Shown piece by piece: positions 8,016 through 17,151 of a stretch of DNA of 26,015 nt. The stretch's first letter is position 1. The number at the start of each line of letters is the position of its first letter. The notes under the pieces were generated by a model that was given only the letters and a program-made list of their open reading frames with translations, was not told the origin of the DNA and did no database searches. Source of the stretch: an uncultured Bacteroides sp. (GTDB lineage Bacteria > Bacteroidota > Bacteroidia > Bacteroidales > Bacteroidaceae); contig CABROZ010000020.1 of NCBI GenBank assembly GCA_902472795.1, positions 1 through 26,015 of the forward strand, read 5' to 3'. A program made the translations under genes and the position numbers.

Positions 8016-9263
8016 ATGGCAGATTCGAGACGAAACAAAAACAGATGTAGCTTTTGCGGCCGTTCGGAAGACGAGGTAGGTTTCCTGATCACGGGCATGA
8101 ACGGCTTTATTTGCGATAGTTGCGTCGCTCAGGCTTATGAAATCACACAAGAGGCCCTGGGGGCGGGGAAAAAGAATGGGGCAACCACGAAGCTTAGTCT
8201 GGAGGAATTACCCAAACCGATGGAAATAAAAGCGTTCCTCGACCAATATGTGATAGGGCAGGACGATGCCAAGCGTTATTTGTCTGTATCGGTGTACAAT
8301 CACTATAAGCGTCTTCTGCAGAAGGATGCGGGGGATGATGTAGAGATCGAAAAGTCGAACATCATTATGGTAGGAAGTACGGGTACCGGTAAGACTTTGC
8401 TTGCTCGTACGATTGCCAAGCTGTTGCATGTTCCTTTTACCATTGTAGATGCAACGGTGTTGACAGAGGCAGGCTATGTGGGTGAAGATATCGAAAGTAT
8501 TCTGACCCGTTTGCTTCAGGTGGCCGATTACAATGTTGCCGAAGCTGAACGTGGCATTGTCTTCATCGACGAGATCGATAAGATAGCTCGTAAGGGCGAT
8601 AATCCTTCTATTACGCGCGACGTGAGCGGGGAAGGTGTACAACAAGGCCTGTTGAAGTTGCTCGAAGGATCGGTTGTCAATGTGCCGCCTCAGGGTGGAC
8701 GTAAACATCCCGATCAGAAGATGATTCCTGTGAATACGAAGAACATCCTGTTTATTTGTGGAGGCGCTTTCGACGGCATCGAGAAGAAGATAGCCCAACG
8801 TCTGAATACGCACGTAGTCGGTTACAATGCTGTGCGTAATACGGCTACCGTTGATCGACAGAATCTGATGCAATATATTGCTCCGCAGGATCTGAAGGCG
8901 TTTGGACTGATTCCCGAAATCATTGGTCGTCTGCCTGTGCTGACTTATCTCAACCCGCTGGATCGTGCCGCTTTGCGGGCTATCCTGACGGAACCTAAAA
9001 ACTCCATTATCAAGCAATATATAAAGTTGTTCGAGATGGATGGAGTGCAGCTGACTTTTGAGGACGCTGTATTCGAATACATTGTGGATAAGGCTGTTGA
9101 GTATAAGCTGGGAGCTCGCGGATTGCGTGCCATTGTCGAGACAATCATGATGGATGCAATGTTCGAGGTTCCTTCCGAGCAGAAAAAAACGTTTGTTGTG
9201 ACGCTGGATTATGCGAAGAAGCAGCTTGAAAAGGCCAATGTAGCCCGTCTTCAAAGTGCTTAA
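8016..9263 (+). CDS. clpX: ATP-dependent Clp protease ATP-binding subunit ClpX
   Basis: ClpX (415 residues) is the AAA+ unfoldase that recognises substrates and feeds them into ClpP. An N-terminal C4 zinc-binding domain has Cys11, Cys14, Cys33 and Cys36. Walker A is GSTGTGKT (120-127), the pore loop is GYVGED (153-158) and Walker B is VFIDEIDK (182-189). The sensor-2 segment KLGARGLR lies in the C-terminal helical domain. Length is normal. It starts 2 bp after clpP and shares its promoter. No clear terminator was seen in the 147 bp before recQ. Confidence 0.97.
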   Translation: MADSRRNKNRCSFCGRSEDEVGFLITGMNGFICDSCVAQAYEITQEALGAGKKNGATTKLSLEELPKPMEIKAFLDQYVIGQDDAKRYLSVSVYNHYKRLLQKDAGDDVEIEKSNIIMVGSTGTGKTLLARTIAKLLHVPFTIVDATVLTEAGYVGEDIESILTRLLQVADYNVAEAERGIVFIDEIDKIARKGDNPSITRDVSGEGVQQGLLKLLEGSVVNVPPQGGRKHPDQKMIPVNTKNILFICGGAFDGIEKKIAQRLNTHVVGYNAVRNTATVDRQNLMQYIAPQDLKAFGLIPEIIGRLPVLTYLNPLDRAALRAILTEPKNSIIKQYIKLFEMDGVQLTFEDAVFEYIVDKAVEYKLGARGLRAIVETIMMDAMFEVPSEQKKTFVVTLDYAKKQLEKANVARLQSA

Positions 9264-9331
9264 AAATCAAAAGGGTAATGTCGGAAAGATTGTTTTTTTA
9301 CGGTTTCGGGAAAAATAATCGGTAAAATATG

Positions 9332-9362
9332 CTTGAATTTTAAGAAGTTGTTTATAACTTTG
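9332..9362 (+). promoter_or_regulatory. Bacteroides-type promoter for recQ
   Basis: CTTG (9332-9335), a 19-nt spacer and a perfect -7 box TAACTTTG (9355-9362), 48 nt before the recQ ATG. Confidence 0.6.
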
Positions 9363-9410
9363 TTAGTGTGACTAATAAAACTGATAATTGAATAAACAAC
9401 CTAATGAATC

Positions 9411-11594
9411 ATGGCAGGGAAGAATATAAAATTGACAGACCAGCTGAAGAAATACTTCGGGTTCGACACATTTAAAGGAAATCAGGAAGCTATTATAAAA
9501 AATTTGCTGGCAGGCAATGATACGTTTGTATTGATGCCTACCGGTGGAGGAAAATCATTATGCTACCAGTTGCCTTCGTTACTGATGGAGGGAACAGCCA
9601 TTGTGATTTCTCCTCTGATAGCCTTGATGAAGAATCAGGTCGATGCGATGCGTAACTTCAGCGAAGAAGATGGAATTGCCCATTTCATCAATTCTTCTCT
9701 GAACAAAGGTGCGATTGATCAGGTAAAATCCGATATTCTTAGTGGTAAGACTAAATTGCTGTATGTGGCACCGGAATCGTTGACAAAGGAGGAAAACGTA
9801 GAGTTTCTTAAGACGGTTAAGATTTCGTTTTATGCAGTTGATGAGGCTCATTGTATTTCGGAATGGGGACACGATTTCCGTCCTGAGTATCGCAGAATCC
9901 GTCCGATTATCAATGAGATTGGAAAGGCGCCCTTGATAGCACTTACTGCCACTGCTACCCCTAAGGTGCAGCACGATATCCAGAAAAATCTGGGTATGAC
10001 AGATGCAAAGGTCTTTAAGTCATCGTTCAATCGTCCCAACCTGTATTATGAAGTACGTCCTAAGACGGCGAATGTGGATCGTGATATCATTAAGTTCATT
10101 AAAAATAATCCGGAGAAGTCGGGTATCATTTACTGTTTAAGCCGGAAGAAGGTGGAGGAATTGGCCGAAATTCTTCAGGCAAATGGCATTAATGCGCGTC
10201 CCTATCATGCAGGTATGGATTCGGCCACCCGTACTCAGAATCAGGATGACTTCCTGATGGAGAAAATAGATGTTATCGTGGCTACAATTGCTTTTGGTAT
10301 GGGGATTGATAAACCGGATGTACGGTTTGTGATTCATTACGATATACCTAAGAGTCTGGAAGGATATTATCAGGAGACAGGTCGTGCCGGAAGAGACGGT
10401 GGAGAAGGGCAATGCATTACATTTTATACCAATAAGGACCTGCAGAAACTGGAGAAGTTTATGCAAGGCAAACCTGTAGCAGAACAGGAAATAGGCAAGC
10501 AGCTTCTGCTGGAAACCGCTGCGTATGCCGAATCGTCTGTGTGCCGCCGAAAGACACTGTTGCATTATTTTGGCGAAGAGTACACAGAAGATAATTGTGG
10601 AAATTGTGACAACTGTTTAAATCCGAAAAAACAAGTGGAAGCTCAAGATTTGTTGTGTACTGTCATTGAAACAGTTCTGGCTGTAAAGGAGAACTTCAAG
10701 GCAGACTATATTATAGACGTGATAGAAGGAAAGGAAACTTCTGAAGTTCTGGCTCATTTGCACGAAGACTTGGATGTGTTCGGATCCGGTATGGGTGAAG
10801 ATGAAAAGACTTGGAATGCCGTTATCCGTCAGGCTTTGATAGCCGGTTACCTAAGCAAGGACGTAGAAAATTATGGCTTGCTGAAAGTGACCGATGAAGG
10901 AAAGAAGTTCCTGAAGCATCCGAAATCATTTAAAATTGTAGAAGATACAGACTTCGAAGAATTAGAGGAGGAAGCTCCGATGCGTGGAGGTGGTTCGTGC
11001 GCTGTCGATCCGGCATTGTATTCCATGCTGAAAGATTTGCGTAAGAAGCTGTCCAAGCAATTGGAAGTACCGCCTTATGTCATATTTCAGGATCCCTCTC
11101 TTGAAGCCATGGCTACTATCTATCCCGTGACGTTGGAAGAGTTACAGAATATTCCGGGGGTAGGAGCCGGTAAGGCCAAGCGTTATGGCGAAGAATTCTG
11201 TAAACTGATTAAGCGCCACTGTGAGGAAAATGAAATAGAGCGGCCGGAAGACTTGCGGGTGCGTACCGTTGCCAACAAGTCGAAAATGAAGGTTGCCATC
11301 ATTCAGGCAATCGACCGTAAGGTCGCATTGGATGATATCGCGATGTCGAAGGGCATTGAGTTCGACGAACTGTTGGATGAAATAGAAGCCATCGTCTATT
11401 CGGGTACCAAACTTAATATCGATTATTTCCTTGAGGATATTATGGATGAGGATCATATGCTCGACATCTATGATTACTTCAAGGAATCGACAACGGATAA
11501 TATCGATGATGCGTTGGACGAGCTGGGTGATGATTTTACGGAAGAAGAAGTCCGGTTGGTACGTATCAAATTCATTTCGGAAATGGCGAATTAA
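9411..11594 (+). CDS. recQ: ATP-dependent DNA helicase RecQ
   Basis: The product (727 residues) is a 3'-5' SF2 helicase acting in recombination and fork repair. Walker A is MPTGGGKS (42-49). The DEAH box is at 144-147, followed by the RecQ aromatic-rich loop CISEWGHDFRPEY. Motif VI is in QETGRAGRDG. The RQC zinc site is CRRKTLLHYF followed by CGNCDNC, and the winged-helix part comes next. An HRDC domain is marked by LQNIPGVGAGKAKRYGEEF. The C-terminus extends about 100 residues beyond the HRDC and is acidic, making the protein longer than E. coli RecQ (about 610). It looks like a helix-turn-helix tail seen in RecQ of this phylum. It appears to be its own transcription unit, with a promoter upstream. 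Confidence 0.95.
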   Translation: MAGKNIKLTDQLKKYFGFDTFKGNQEAIIKNLLAGNDTFVLMPTGGGKSLCYQLPSLLMEGTAIVISPLIALMKNQVDAMRNFSEEDGIAHFINSSLNKGAIDQVKSDILSGKTKLLYVAPESLTKEENVEFLKTVKISFYAVDEAHCISEWGHDFRPEYRRIRPIINEIGKAPLIALTATATPKVQHDIQKNLGMTDAKVFKSSFNRPNLYYEVRPKTANVDRDIIKFIKNNPEKSGIIYCLSRKKVEELAEILQANGINARPYHAGMDSATRTQNQDDFLMEKIDVIVATIAFGMGIDKPDVRFVIHYDIPKSLEGYYQETGRAGRDGGEGQCITFYTNKDLQKLEKFMQGKPVAEQEIGKQLLLETAAYAESSVCRRKTLLHYFGEEYTEDNCGNCDNCLNPKKQVEAQDLLCTVIETVLAVKENFKADYIIDVIEGKETSEVLAHLHEDLDVFGSGMGEDEKTWNAVIRQALIAGYLSKDVENYGLLKVTDEGKKFLKHPKSFKIVEDTDFEELEEEAPMRGGGSCAVDPALYSMLKDLRKKLSKQLEVPPYVIFQDPSLEAMATIYPVTLEELQNIPGVGAGKAKRYGEEFCKLIKRHCEENEIERPEDLRVRTVANKSKMKVAIIQAIDRKVALDDIAMSKGIEFDELLDEIEAIVYSGTKLNIDYFLEDIMDEDHMLDIYDYFKESTTDNIDDALDELGDDFTEEEVRLVRIKFISEMAN

Positions 11595-11626
11595 TAGCAG
11601 GTATTTCGCTTAAAAAAAAGAAAAAA

Positions 11627-11680
11627 TATTGCGTGCAGGTGTACGGAGATGGAATAAAAACCGTATATTTGCACGCAATA
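11627..11680. promoter_or_regulatory. 20-bp hairpin in the recQ-guaB gap, overlapping the guaB -7 box
   Basis: Arms 11627-11646 and 11661-11680 pair over all 20 positions if three G-U pairs are allowed. The outermost 11 bp are perfect Watson-Crick (TATTGCGTGCA with TGCACGCAATA). The loop is 14 nt. The left flank (11611-11626) is nearly all A, so on the minus strand this has the shape of an intrinsic terminator. On the plus strand it is followed by AATTTT. A perfect -7 box TATATTTG lies inside the right arm at 11664-11671, but no matching -33 box was found. Confidence 0.65.
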
Positions 11681-11698
11681 AATTTTAAACGCATACCT

Positions 11699-13174
11699 AT
11701 GTCATTTATTGCTGATAAGATTGTTATGGATGGATTGACTTTCGATGATGTACTGTTGATCCCCGCTTATTCTGAAGTACTTCCTAAAACTGTCGAACTC
11801 TCGACAAAGTTTTCAAGAAACATTGAGTTGAAAATCCCCTTTGTGACGGCTGCCATGGATACGGTTACAGAGGCGAAAATGGCTATCGCTATTGCCCGTG
11901 AGGGTGGAATTGGTGTAATACATAAAAATATGTCTATCGAGGAACAGGCTCGTCAGGTTGCCATTGTGAAACGTGCTGAAAACGGTATGATTTATGATCC
12001 TGTTACGATCAAGAGAGGATCTTCGGTAGCTGATGCACTGTCGTTGATGGCGGAATATAAGATTGGAGGTATTCCTGTTGTGGACGATGAAGGACATTTG
12101 GTAGGAATTGTCACCAATCGTGACCTTCGTTTTGAAAAGGATCATAGCAAACGCATTGATGAGGTGATGACGAAGGATAATATTGTTACAACCAATCAGA
12201 CGACTGACTTGGAAGCGGCTGCACAAATTCTGCAGGAGCACAAGATTGAAAAATTGCCGGTGGTTGACAAGGATAATAAACTGGTCGGTTTGATTACATA
12301 TAAAGATATAACTAAAGCCAAAGACAAACCTATGGCTTGTAAAGACGCCAAAGGTCGTTTGCGTGTAGCGGCAGGTGTTGGTGTCACCGTTGATACACTC
12401 GACCGTATGCGTGCGTTGGTTGAAGCCGGTGCAGATGCCATTGTGATTGATACGGCTCATGGTCACTCTATGTATGTGATTGAAAAGTTGAAAGAGGCCA
12501 AACGTGCTTTCCCGGATATTGATATCGTTGTGGGTAACGTTGCTACGGGTGAAGCAGCCAAGGCGTTGGTCGAGGCTGGAGCCGATGGAGTAAAAGTAGG
12601 TATTGGCCCGGGTTCAATTTGTACAACCCGTGTTGTGGCCGGTGTGGGAGTTCCGCAGCTGACTGCTGTTTATGACGTTGCCAAGGCGTTGGAAGGTACC
12701 GGTGTTCCTGTGATAGCCGATGGAGGATTGCGCTATTCTGGTGATGTAGTGAAGGCTCTTGCTGCCGGTGGCTGGAGTGTGATGATCGGTTCGCTGGTTG
12801 CAGGAACTGAAGAGTCTCCGGGTGATACCATTATTTTCAATGGCCGTAAGTTCAAGTCATATCGTGGCATGGGATCTTTGGAAGCAATGGAAAATGGTTC
12901 GAAAGACCGCTATTTCCAAAGCGGTACCAGCGATGTGAAAAAATTAGTGCCCGAAGGTATTGCTGCTCGTGTCCCTTACAAAGGAACCTTGTATGAAGTA
13001 ATCTATCAGTTGGTAGGTGGTTTGCGTGCCGGTATGGGATATTGTGGAGCAGCTAATATTGAAAAACTGCACGATGCCAAGTTTACCCGTATCACCAATG
13101 CCGGAGTGCTTGAAAGCCATCCTCACGATGTGGCTATTACAAGCGAGGCGCCTAATTATAGCCGTCCGGAATGA
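11699..13174 (+). CDS. guaB: Inosine-5'-monophosphate dehydrogenase
   Basis: The enzyme (491 residues) oxidises IMP to XMP with NAD+, the committed step of GMP synthesis. The barrel start GLTFDDVLLIPAYSEVLP is canonical. Two CBS domains are inserted at about 96-150 and 158-212. The catalytic Cys308 lies in GIGPGSICTTR. The flap and K+-site region follow in the C-terminal half. Length matches the bacterial family. The frame is open upstream to 11633, but that stretch is the hairpin and promoter, so the ATG at 11699, which begins the conserved MSFIADKIVMDG, is chosen. A terminator follows, so guaB is probably transcribed alone. Confidence 0.96.
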   Translation: MSFIADKIVMDGLTFDDVLLIPAYSEVLPKTVELSTKFSRNIELKIPFVTAAMDTVTEAKMAIAIAREGGIGVIHKNMSIEEQARQVAIVKRAENGMIYDPVTIKRGSSVADALSLMAEYKIGGIPVVDDEGHLVGIVTNRDLRFEKDHSKRIDEVMTKDNIVTTNQTTDLEAAAQILQEHKIEKLPVVDKDNKLVGLITYKDITKAKDKPMACKDAKGRLRVAAGVGVTVDTLDRMRALVEAGADAIVIDTAHGHSMYVIEKLKEAKRAFPDIDIVVGNVATGEAAKALVEAGADGVKVGIGPGSICTTRVVAGVGVPQLTAVYDVAKALEGTGVPVIADGGLRYSGDVVKALAAGGWSVMIGSLVAGTEESPGDTIIFNGRKFKSYRGMGSLEAMENGSKDRYFQSGTSDVKKLVPEGIAARVPYKGTLYEVIYQLVGGLRAGMGYCGAANIEKLHDAKFTRITNAGVLESHPHDVAITSEAPNYSRPE

Positions 13175-13199
13175 TAATCTGAAAAAAGGTAAAATAAAT

Positions 13200-13233
13200 A
13201 TGCCCGAGGAGTATGTTTGTGCTTTTCGGGCAT
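13200..13233 (+). terminator. Intrinsic terminator after guaB
   Basis: ATGCCCGA (13200-13207) pairs with TCGGGCAT (13226-13233). The stem can extend inward with weaker pairs, and a T-rich tail (TCTTATCTTTT) follows. It lies 25 bp past the guaB stop. Confidence 0.7.
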
Positions 13234-13336
13234 TCTTATCTTTTAATCATTAGCCATTCTAAAACTATCTGCTATAACTTCTTAATTTCCGATATAAGAT
13301 TAAGACTGAAACCTAAAATAATAATGAATTGGAACG

Positions 13337-14863
13337 ATGAATAGGACATTGGGGATATGCTTACTGTTGGGACTGCTGCTTGTCTGTCCTGCAATGCTGC
13401 AAGGCAAGTCGTTGCTGATGTGCATTAATGGGGAGGAAATATCCTGTTCGGAGTTTCTGCAAATATGCGAACGCGATAGCAGCTTTTTCCCCGTTCTCCG
13501 AAAAGATATCGTTGATCGTTTTGTTGATTTCTATCTGATGGTTGAGGCTGCCAGACAGGCCGGAATCGATACTTTACCCGATGTGCAGGAGCGCGTCCGG
13601 AATTATCGTAGCTGGTTGTCGAAATCTTATTTATTGGACGGGCAGGTAGTCGATAAAGTATTAAGGACTGCATATAACCGGATGGTGGCCGGACACGACG
13701 CCGGCCGTGTGCAGGTTTGTCACATATTCAAGTATCTTCCTCAGAATGCTTCCCCCCGAATGCTTCATGCGGCCGAGCTCCGTATGGATTCTCTTTACGA
13801 GGCTGTATTGCGTGGCGCATCTTTCGAAGAATGTGTGAAGCGTTATTCTGACGAAAAACGTTCGTTCTGGGTTAGTCGCTTGCAGATGCCCGAAGAATTC
13901 GAAGATACGGTTTTCCGTATGCAGCCGGGACAGATATCGAGGCCTTTCTTTACTCCTCAGGGTATTCATATCGTAAAAGTATTGTCGCGTGAGGAGATTC
14001 CACCGTTTCCTGTCATGAAAAACAGCCTGATGCAAAAACAAATTGGGCGGAATAAGGTAAAGGAGGAAATGTCTTCTGTTGTAGAAAAACTGAAGAAGGA
14101 ATATGCTTATACACCCGATCGTGCCGGCATGGATGACTTACGTAGAAATGGTCATACCGACCGCACTTTGTTTGTATTGGATGAGAAGCCTTATTCCGGA
14201 GCAGATTTTGCAAAATTTGCCATGTCCCATCCAGGATTGCTTTCTACTCAATTGGAGGATTTTGTGATCAAGTCGGTGCTCGATTTGGAAAACGTCCGTT
14301 TGGAAAGGAAGTATCCTGATTTCAGCCAAAGGATGCAGGCCTATCGGGACAGTCTGTTGGCCCATGAGATCTATCACAGAGAAGTGTATGAGAAGAATGC
14401 TTGCGATGATGCCCGTTTGGAGGCCTATTATGAAGCTCATCGGGGCGAATATGCGCGGTATGAAGGTCTGGTTGTTCATGCAGTGACCAAACGTCTGGCC
14501 AAGCAGGTTCGTAAATTCTTGAAAAAATTGCCCGAAGAAGAATGGGATAATGCCGTACGACTTGTTTTTAATGCGGACGGAAAGCAGCAGGTGCTGATCG
14601 AACATGGAACTTTTTCGGTAGGTGATAATGCTTTTATTGATGAACTTGTGTTCAGAAAGTCGAAAGCAGAACCTTTGCAGGATTATCCTTTTACGGTGAT
14701 ACAAGGACAAAAGCTGAAAAGTCCTGCTGATTATCGGGAGATTCGCGACAGGCTTTCGGCAGATTATTACCGGGAGGTTGGTTTGCGTTGGTTGGACAGT
14801 CTGCGAGCTGTAAGTAAGGTTGAAATTAACCAAGAGGTTTTAAAAACCGTTAATAATCACTGA
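13337..14863 (+). CDS. Periplasmic parvulin-type (PpiC) peptidyl-prolyl isomerase/chaperone
   Basis: The product (508 residues) has a signal peptide (MNRTLGICLLLGLLLVCPAM to about LQG). An N-terminal SurA-like helical segment follows (about 25-115), then one parvulin-like domain at about 123-217 (start GRVQVCHIFKYLP, end PFFTPQGIHIVKVLSREE). The usual glycine-rich core of the parvulin fold is replaced by KRSFWVSRLQMPEEF, so catalytic activity is uncertain and a chaperone role is possible. The C-terminal half (about 220-508) is helical without a recognised domain. It is the first gene of a tightly spaced set with two more SurA-like genes, an OstA-like gene and mutL, which suggests outer-membrane protein folding in the periplasm. 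No clear promoter was found in 13240-13336. Confidence 0.8.
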   Translation: MNRTLGICLLLGLLLVCPAMLQGKSLLMCINGEEISCSEFLQICERDSSFFPVLRKDIVDRFVDFYLMVEAARQAGIDTLPDVQERVRNYRSWLSKSYLLDGQVVDKVLRTAYNRMVAGHDAGRVQVCHIFKYLPQNASPRMLHAAELRMDSLYEAVLRGASFEECVKRYSDEKRSFWVSRLQMPEEFEDTVFRMQPGQISRPFFTPQGIHIVKVLSREEIPPFPVMKNSLMQKQIGRNKVKEEMSSVVEKLKKEYAYTPDRAGMDDLRRNGHTDRTLFVLDEKPYSGADFAKFAMSHPGLLSTQLEDFVIKSVLDLENVRLERKYPDFSQRMQAYRDSLLAHEIYHREVYEKNACDDARLEAYYEAHRGEYARYEGLVVHAVTKRLAKQVRKFLKKLPEEEWDNAVRLVFNADGKQQVLIEHGTFSVGDNAFIDELVFRKSKAEPLQDYPFTVIQGQKLKSPADYREIRDRLSADYYREVGLRWLDSLRAVSKVEINQEVLKTVNNH

Positions 14864-14919
14864 AGCAACCAATTAATGCACTATCTTCGTAACTCAAAAT
14901 AAAGAAAATACATTTGACA

Positions 14920-15762
14920 ATGCGTACAACTTGCCTGGGTCTTATTATTCTGCTGCTTTGTGCATCGTGCGGTGAACGTTACGATCACGAGGGGAAGACG
15001 CCTTTGGTGGAGTTGGACGGGAATTTCCTTTATCGTGAGGACTTGCAGGCTGTGCTGCCTCCCGATTTGTCGAAGGATGACAGTCTGCTGTTTGCCGAAA
15101 ACTACATTCGCAATTGGGCTGAAGATATTTTGTTGTACGATAAGGCCTGTGATAATATCCCTGATAGCAAGGAAATCGATAAATTAGTCGATAACTATCG
15201 GAAGGCATTGATCATGCATACGTATCAGCAGGCTTTGATACATCAGAAACTGGCCGATGAGATTTCGGAACAGGAACTGGTTGATTATTATAATAAGAAC
15301 CAGGAACTTTTCAGAATAGACCGGGCGCTGATAAAAGGGCTTTTTATCAAGGTTCCTCTGACGGCTCCCCAAATTGCCAATGTGCGTCGCTGGTACAAGT
15401 CGGAGACTTCTGAAGCCGTTGAACATCTGGAGAAGTACCAGATGAGGAATGCCGTCAAGTACGAGTATTTCTACGACCGGTGGATTCCTGTAGCCGATGT
15501 TTTGGGTATGATGCCATTGGATAAGCCCGATGCAGAGGAGTATCTGAACAAAAACCGTCATATAGAATTGAAGGATACGGCTTTCTACTATTTTCTGAAT
15601 GTGAGCGATTATCGTCCGGTGGGCGAACAGGAACCATATGAGTTTGCCCGAAAACAAGTGAAAGATATGCTATTGAACCTGAAGCAGGTTGCCTTTATAA
15701 AGGAACTGAAAGACGGCATGTATGAGAGAGCGGTAAAGAAGAATGAGATTAAGTATTATTAA
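14920..15762 (+). CDS. SurA-related lipoprotein without a recognisable parvulin domain
   Basis: The product (280 residues) begins MRTTCLGLIILLLCASC, a lipoprotein signal with the acylated Cys at position 17. The -3 residue is Cys rather than the usual Leu, so the lipobox is slightly off. The residues after it (GERYDHE) lack an acidic run at +2 to +4, so inner-leaflet or periplasmic-facing anchoring is more likely than surface export. The rest is predicted helical and resembles the N-terminal chaperone domain of SurA (EDLQAVLPPDLSKDD, then EQELVDYYNKNQELF). I see no PPIase domain. A TTG at 14914 is in frame, but the ATG at 14920 fits the signal better. It sits 56 bp after the PpiC-like gene and 16 bp before the SurA-like gene, so it is likely a partner of both. 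Confidence 0.72.
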   Translation: MRTTCLGLIILLLCASCGERYDHEGKTPLVELDGNFLYREDLQAVLPPDLSKDDSLLFAENYIRNWAEDILLYDKACDNIPDSKEIDKLVDNYRKALIMHTYQQALIHQKLADEISEQELVDYYNKNQELFRIDRALIKGLFIKVPLTAPQIANVRRWYKSETSEAVEHLEKYQMRNAVKYEYFYDRWIPVADVLGMMPLDKPDAEEYLNKNRHIELKDTAFYYFLNVSDYRPVGEQEPYEFARKQVKDMLLNLKQVAFIKELKDGMYERAVKKNEIKYY

Positions 15763-15778
15763 GTATAAGATATCAAGA

Positions 15779-17149
15779 ATGAGAAAGTTTATGAACGTAA
15801 AGTTTATAGTTTTGTTTGCCTTGACATTATTTGCCGGTACTGCTTTGCATGGCCAGGACAACGTAATCGATGAGGTTGTGTGGGTAGTAGGCGATGAAGC
15901 TATATTGAAATCCGAGGTGGAAGAGGCACGTCTGAATGCATTGTGGGAGAACCGTCGGTTTGATGGAGATCCCTATTGTATGATACCCGAAGAGATTGCC
16001 GTGCAGAAGCTGTTTTTGCATCAGGCTGCTCTCGACAGTATTGAAGTACCTGAAAGCGAGGTGATTCAGCGTGTTGACTATATGACGAACATGTATATTG
16101 CCAACATCGGTTCGCGCGAGAAGATGGAGGAGTATTTCAATAAGACTTCCAGTCAGATTCGCGAAACCTTGCGTGAAAATGCGCGTGAAGGTCTGACCGT
16201 GCAGAAGATGCAGCAGAAGCTGGTAGGAGACATCAAGGTGACTCCTGCCGAGGTACGCCGCTATTTTAAGGATCTGCCACAGGACAGTATTCCCTATATT
16301 CCTACCCAGGTAGAGGTACAGATTATTACACAGCAGCCTAAAGTTCCTTTAGAGGAAATCGAGGATGTTAAAAGACGTCTGCGCGAATATACCGAACGTG
16401 TCAATAAGGGAGAAAGCTTCACGATGCTGGCCCGTATGTATTCCGAGGACAAGGGTTCGGCCATGAATGGCGGTGAGTTGCCTCGCTTCATGGGACGCGG
16501 TGAACTCGATCCCGCCTTTGCCAATGTGGCTTTCAACCTTCAAGGACCCGACAAGGTGTCGAAGATTGTAGAGTCGGAATTTGGTTTTCATATCATCCAG
16601 CTCATTGAAAAGCGTGGAGACCGTATTAAGGTGCGTCATATTTTGCTGAAGCCTCACATCCCGGAAGCCGCACTGACGGCGGCAACTGCCCGTTTGGATT
16701 CGATTGCCGACGATATCCGGAACAACAAGTTTACTTTTGAGGACGCTGCACTTCATCTTTCGCAGGACAAGGATACGCGTAACAATTATGGATTGTTGCC
16801 TAATCCCAACAACAATACTTCCAAGTTTGAGATGCAGGAACTGCCACCTGAGATAGCCAAAGTGGTTGATAAGATGGAAGTTGGCGAAATCTCCAAGGCG
16901 TTTACCATGATTCCCGAACGGACCGGTAAGGAAGAGTGTGTGATCGTTAAACTGAAAAGCCGTATCAACGGACACAAGGCTACCGTGGCCGACGACTATC
17001 AGAATCTGAAAAATATTGTATTGGAGAAAAAACGTGAGGAAGTGCTGGACAAGTGGATACGCGAGAAGCAGAAACATACGTATGTCCGCATCAACGATAA
17101 GTGGAAAAAAGATTGTGCATTCAAATATCCGGGTTGGATTAAAGATTGA
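15779..17149 (+). CDS. SurA-like periplasmic chaperone with two parvulin domains
   Basis: The product (456 residues) has a signal peptide ending near ALHGQ, then a SurA N-terminal domain with VDEAILKSEVE-like sequence (VVGDEAILKSEVEEARL). A first parvulin domain spans about 177-279 with the well-preserved core GSAMNGGELPRFMGRGELDP and ends FGFHIIQLIEKR. A second spans about 283-400, starting RIKVRHILLKP. This is the SurA layout, and the family escorts outer-membrane proteins to the BAM machinery. I chose the ATG at 15779. ATG 15791 (MNVKF) is also possible, while the ATG at 15743 overlaps the previous gene and precedes the signal. It is 16 bp after the lipoprotein gene and 2 bp before the OstA-like gene, so they are translated from one message. 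Confidence 0.88.
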   Translation: MRKFMNVKFIVLFALTLFAGTALHGQDNVIDEVVWVVGDEAILKSEVEEARLNALWENRRFDGDPYCMIPEEIAVQKLFLHQAALDSIEVPESEVIQRVDYMTNMYIANIGSREKMEEYFNKTSSQIRETLRENAREGLTVQKMQQKLVGDIKVTPAEVRRYFKDLPQDSIPYIPTQVEVQIITQQPKVPLEEIEDVKRRLREYTERVNKGESFTMLARMYSEDKGSAMNGGELPRFMGRGELDPAFANVAFNLQGPDKVSKIVESEFGFHIIQLIEKRGDRIKVRHILLKPHIPEAALTAATARLDSIADDIRNNKFTFEDAALHLSQDKDTRNNYGLLPNPNNNTSKFEMQELPPEIAKVVDKMEVGEISKAFTMIPERTGKEECVIVKLKSRINGHKATVADDYQNLKNIVLEKKREEVLDKWIREKQKHTYVRINDKWKKDCAFKYPGWIKD

Positions 17150-17151
17150 AT

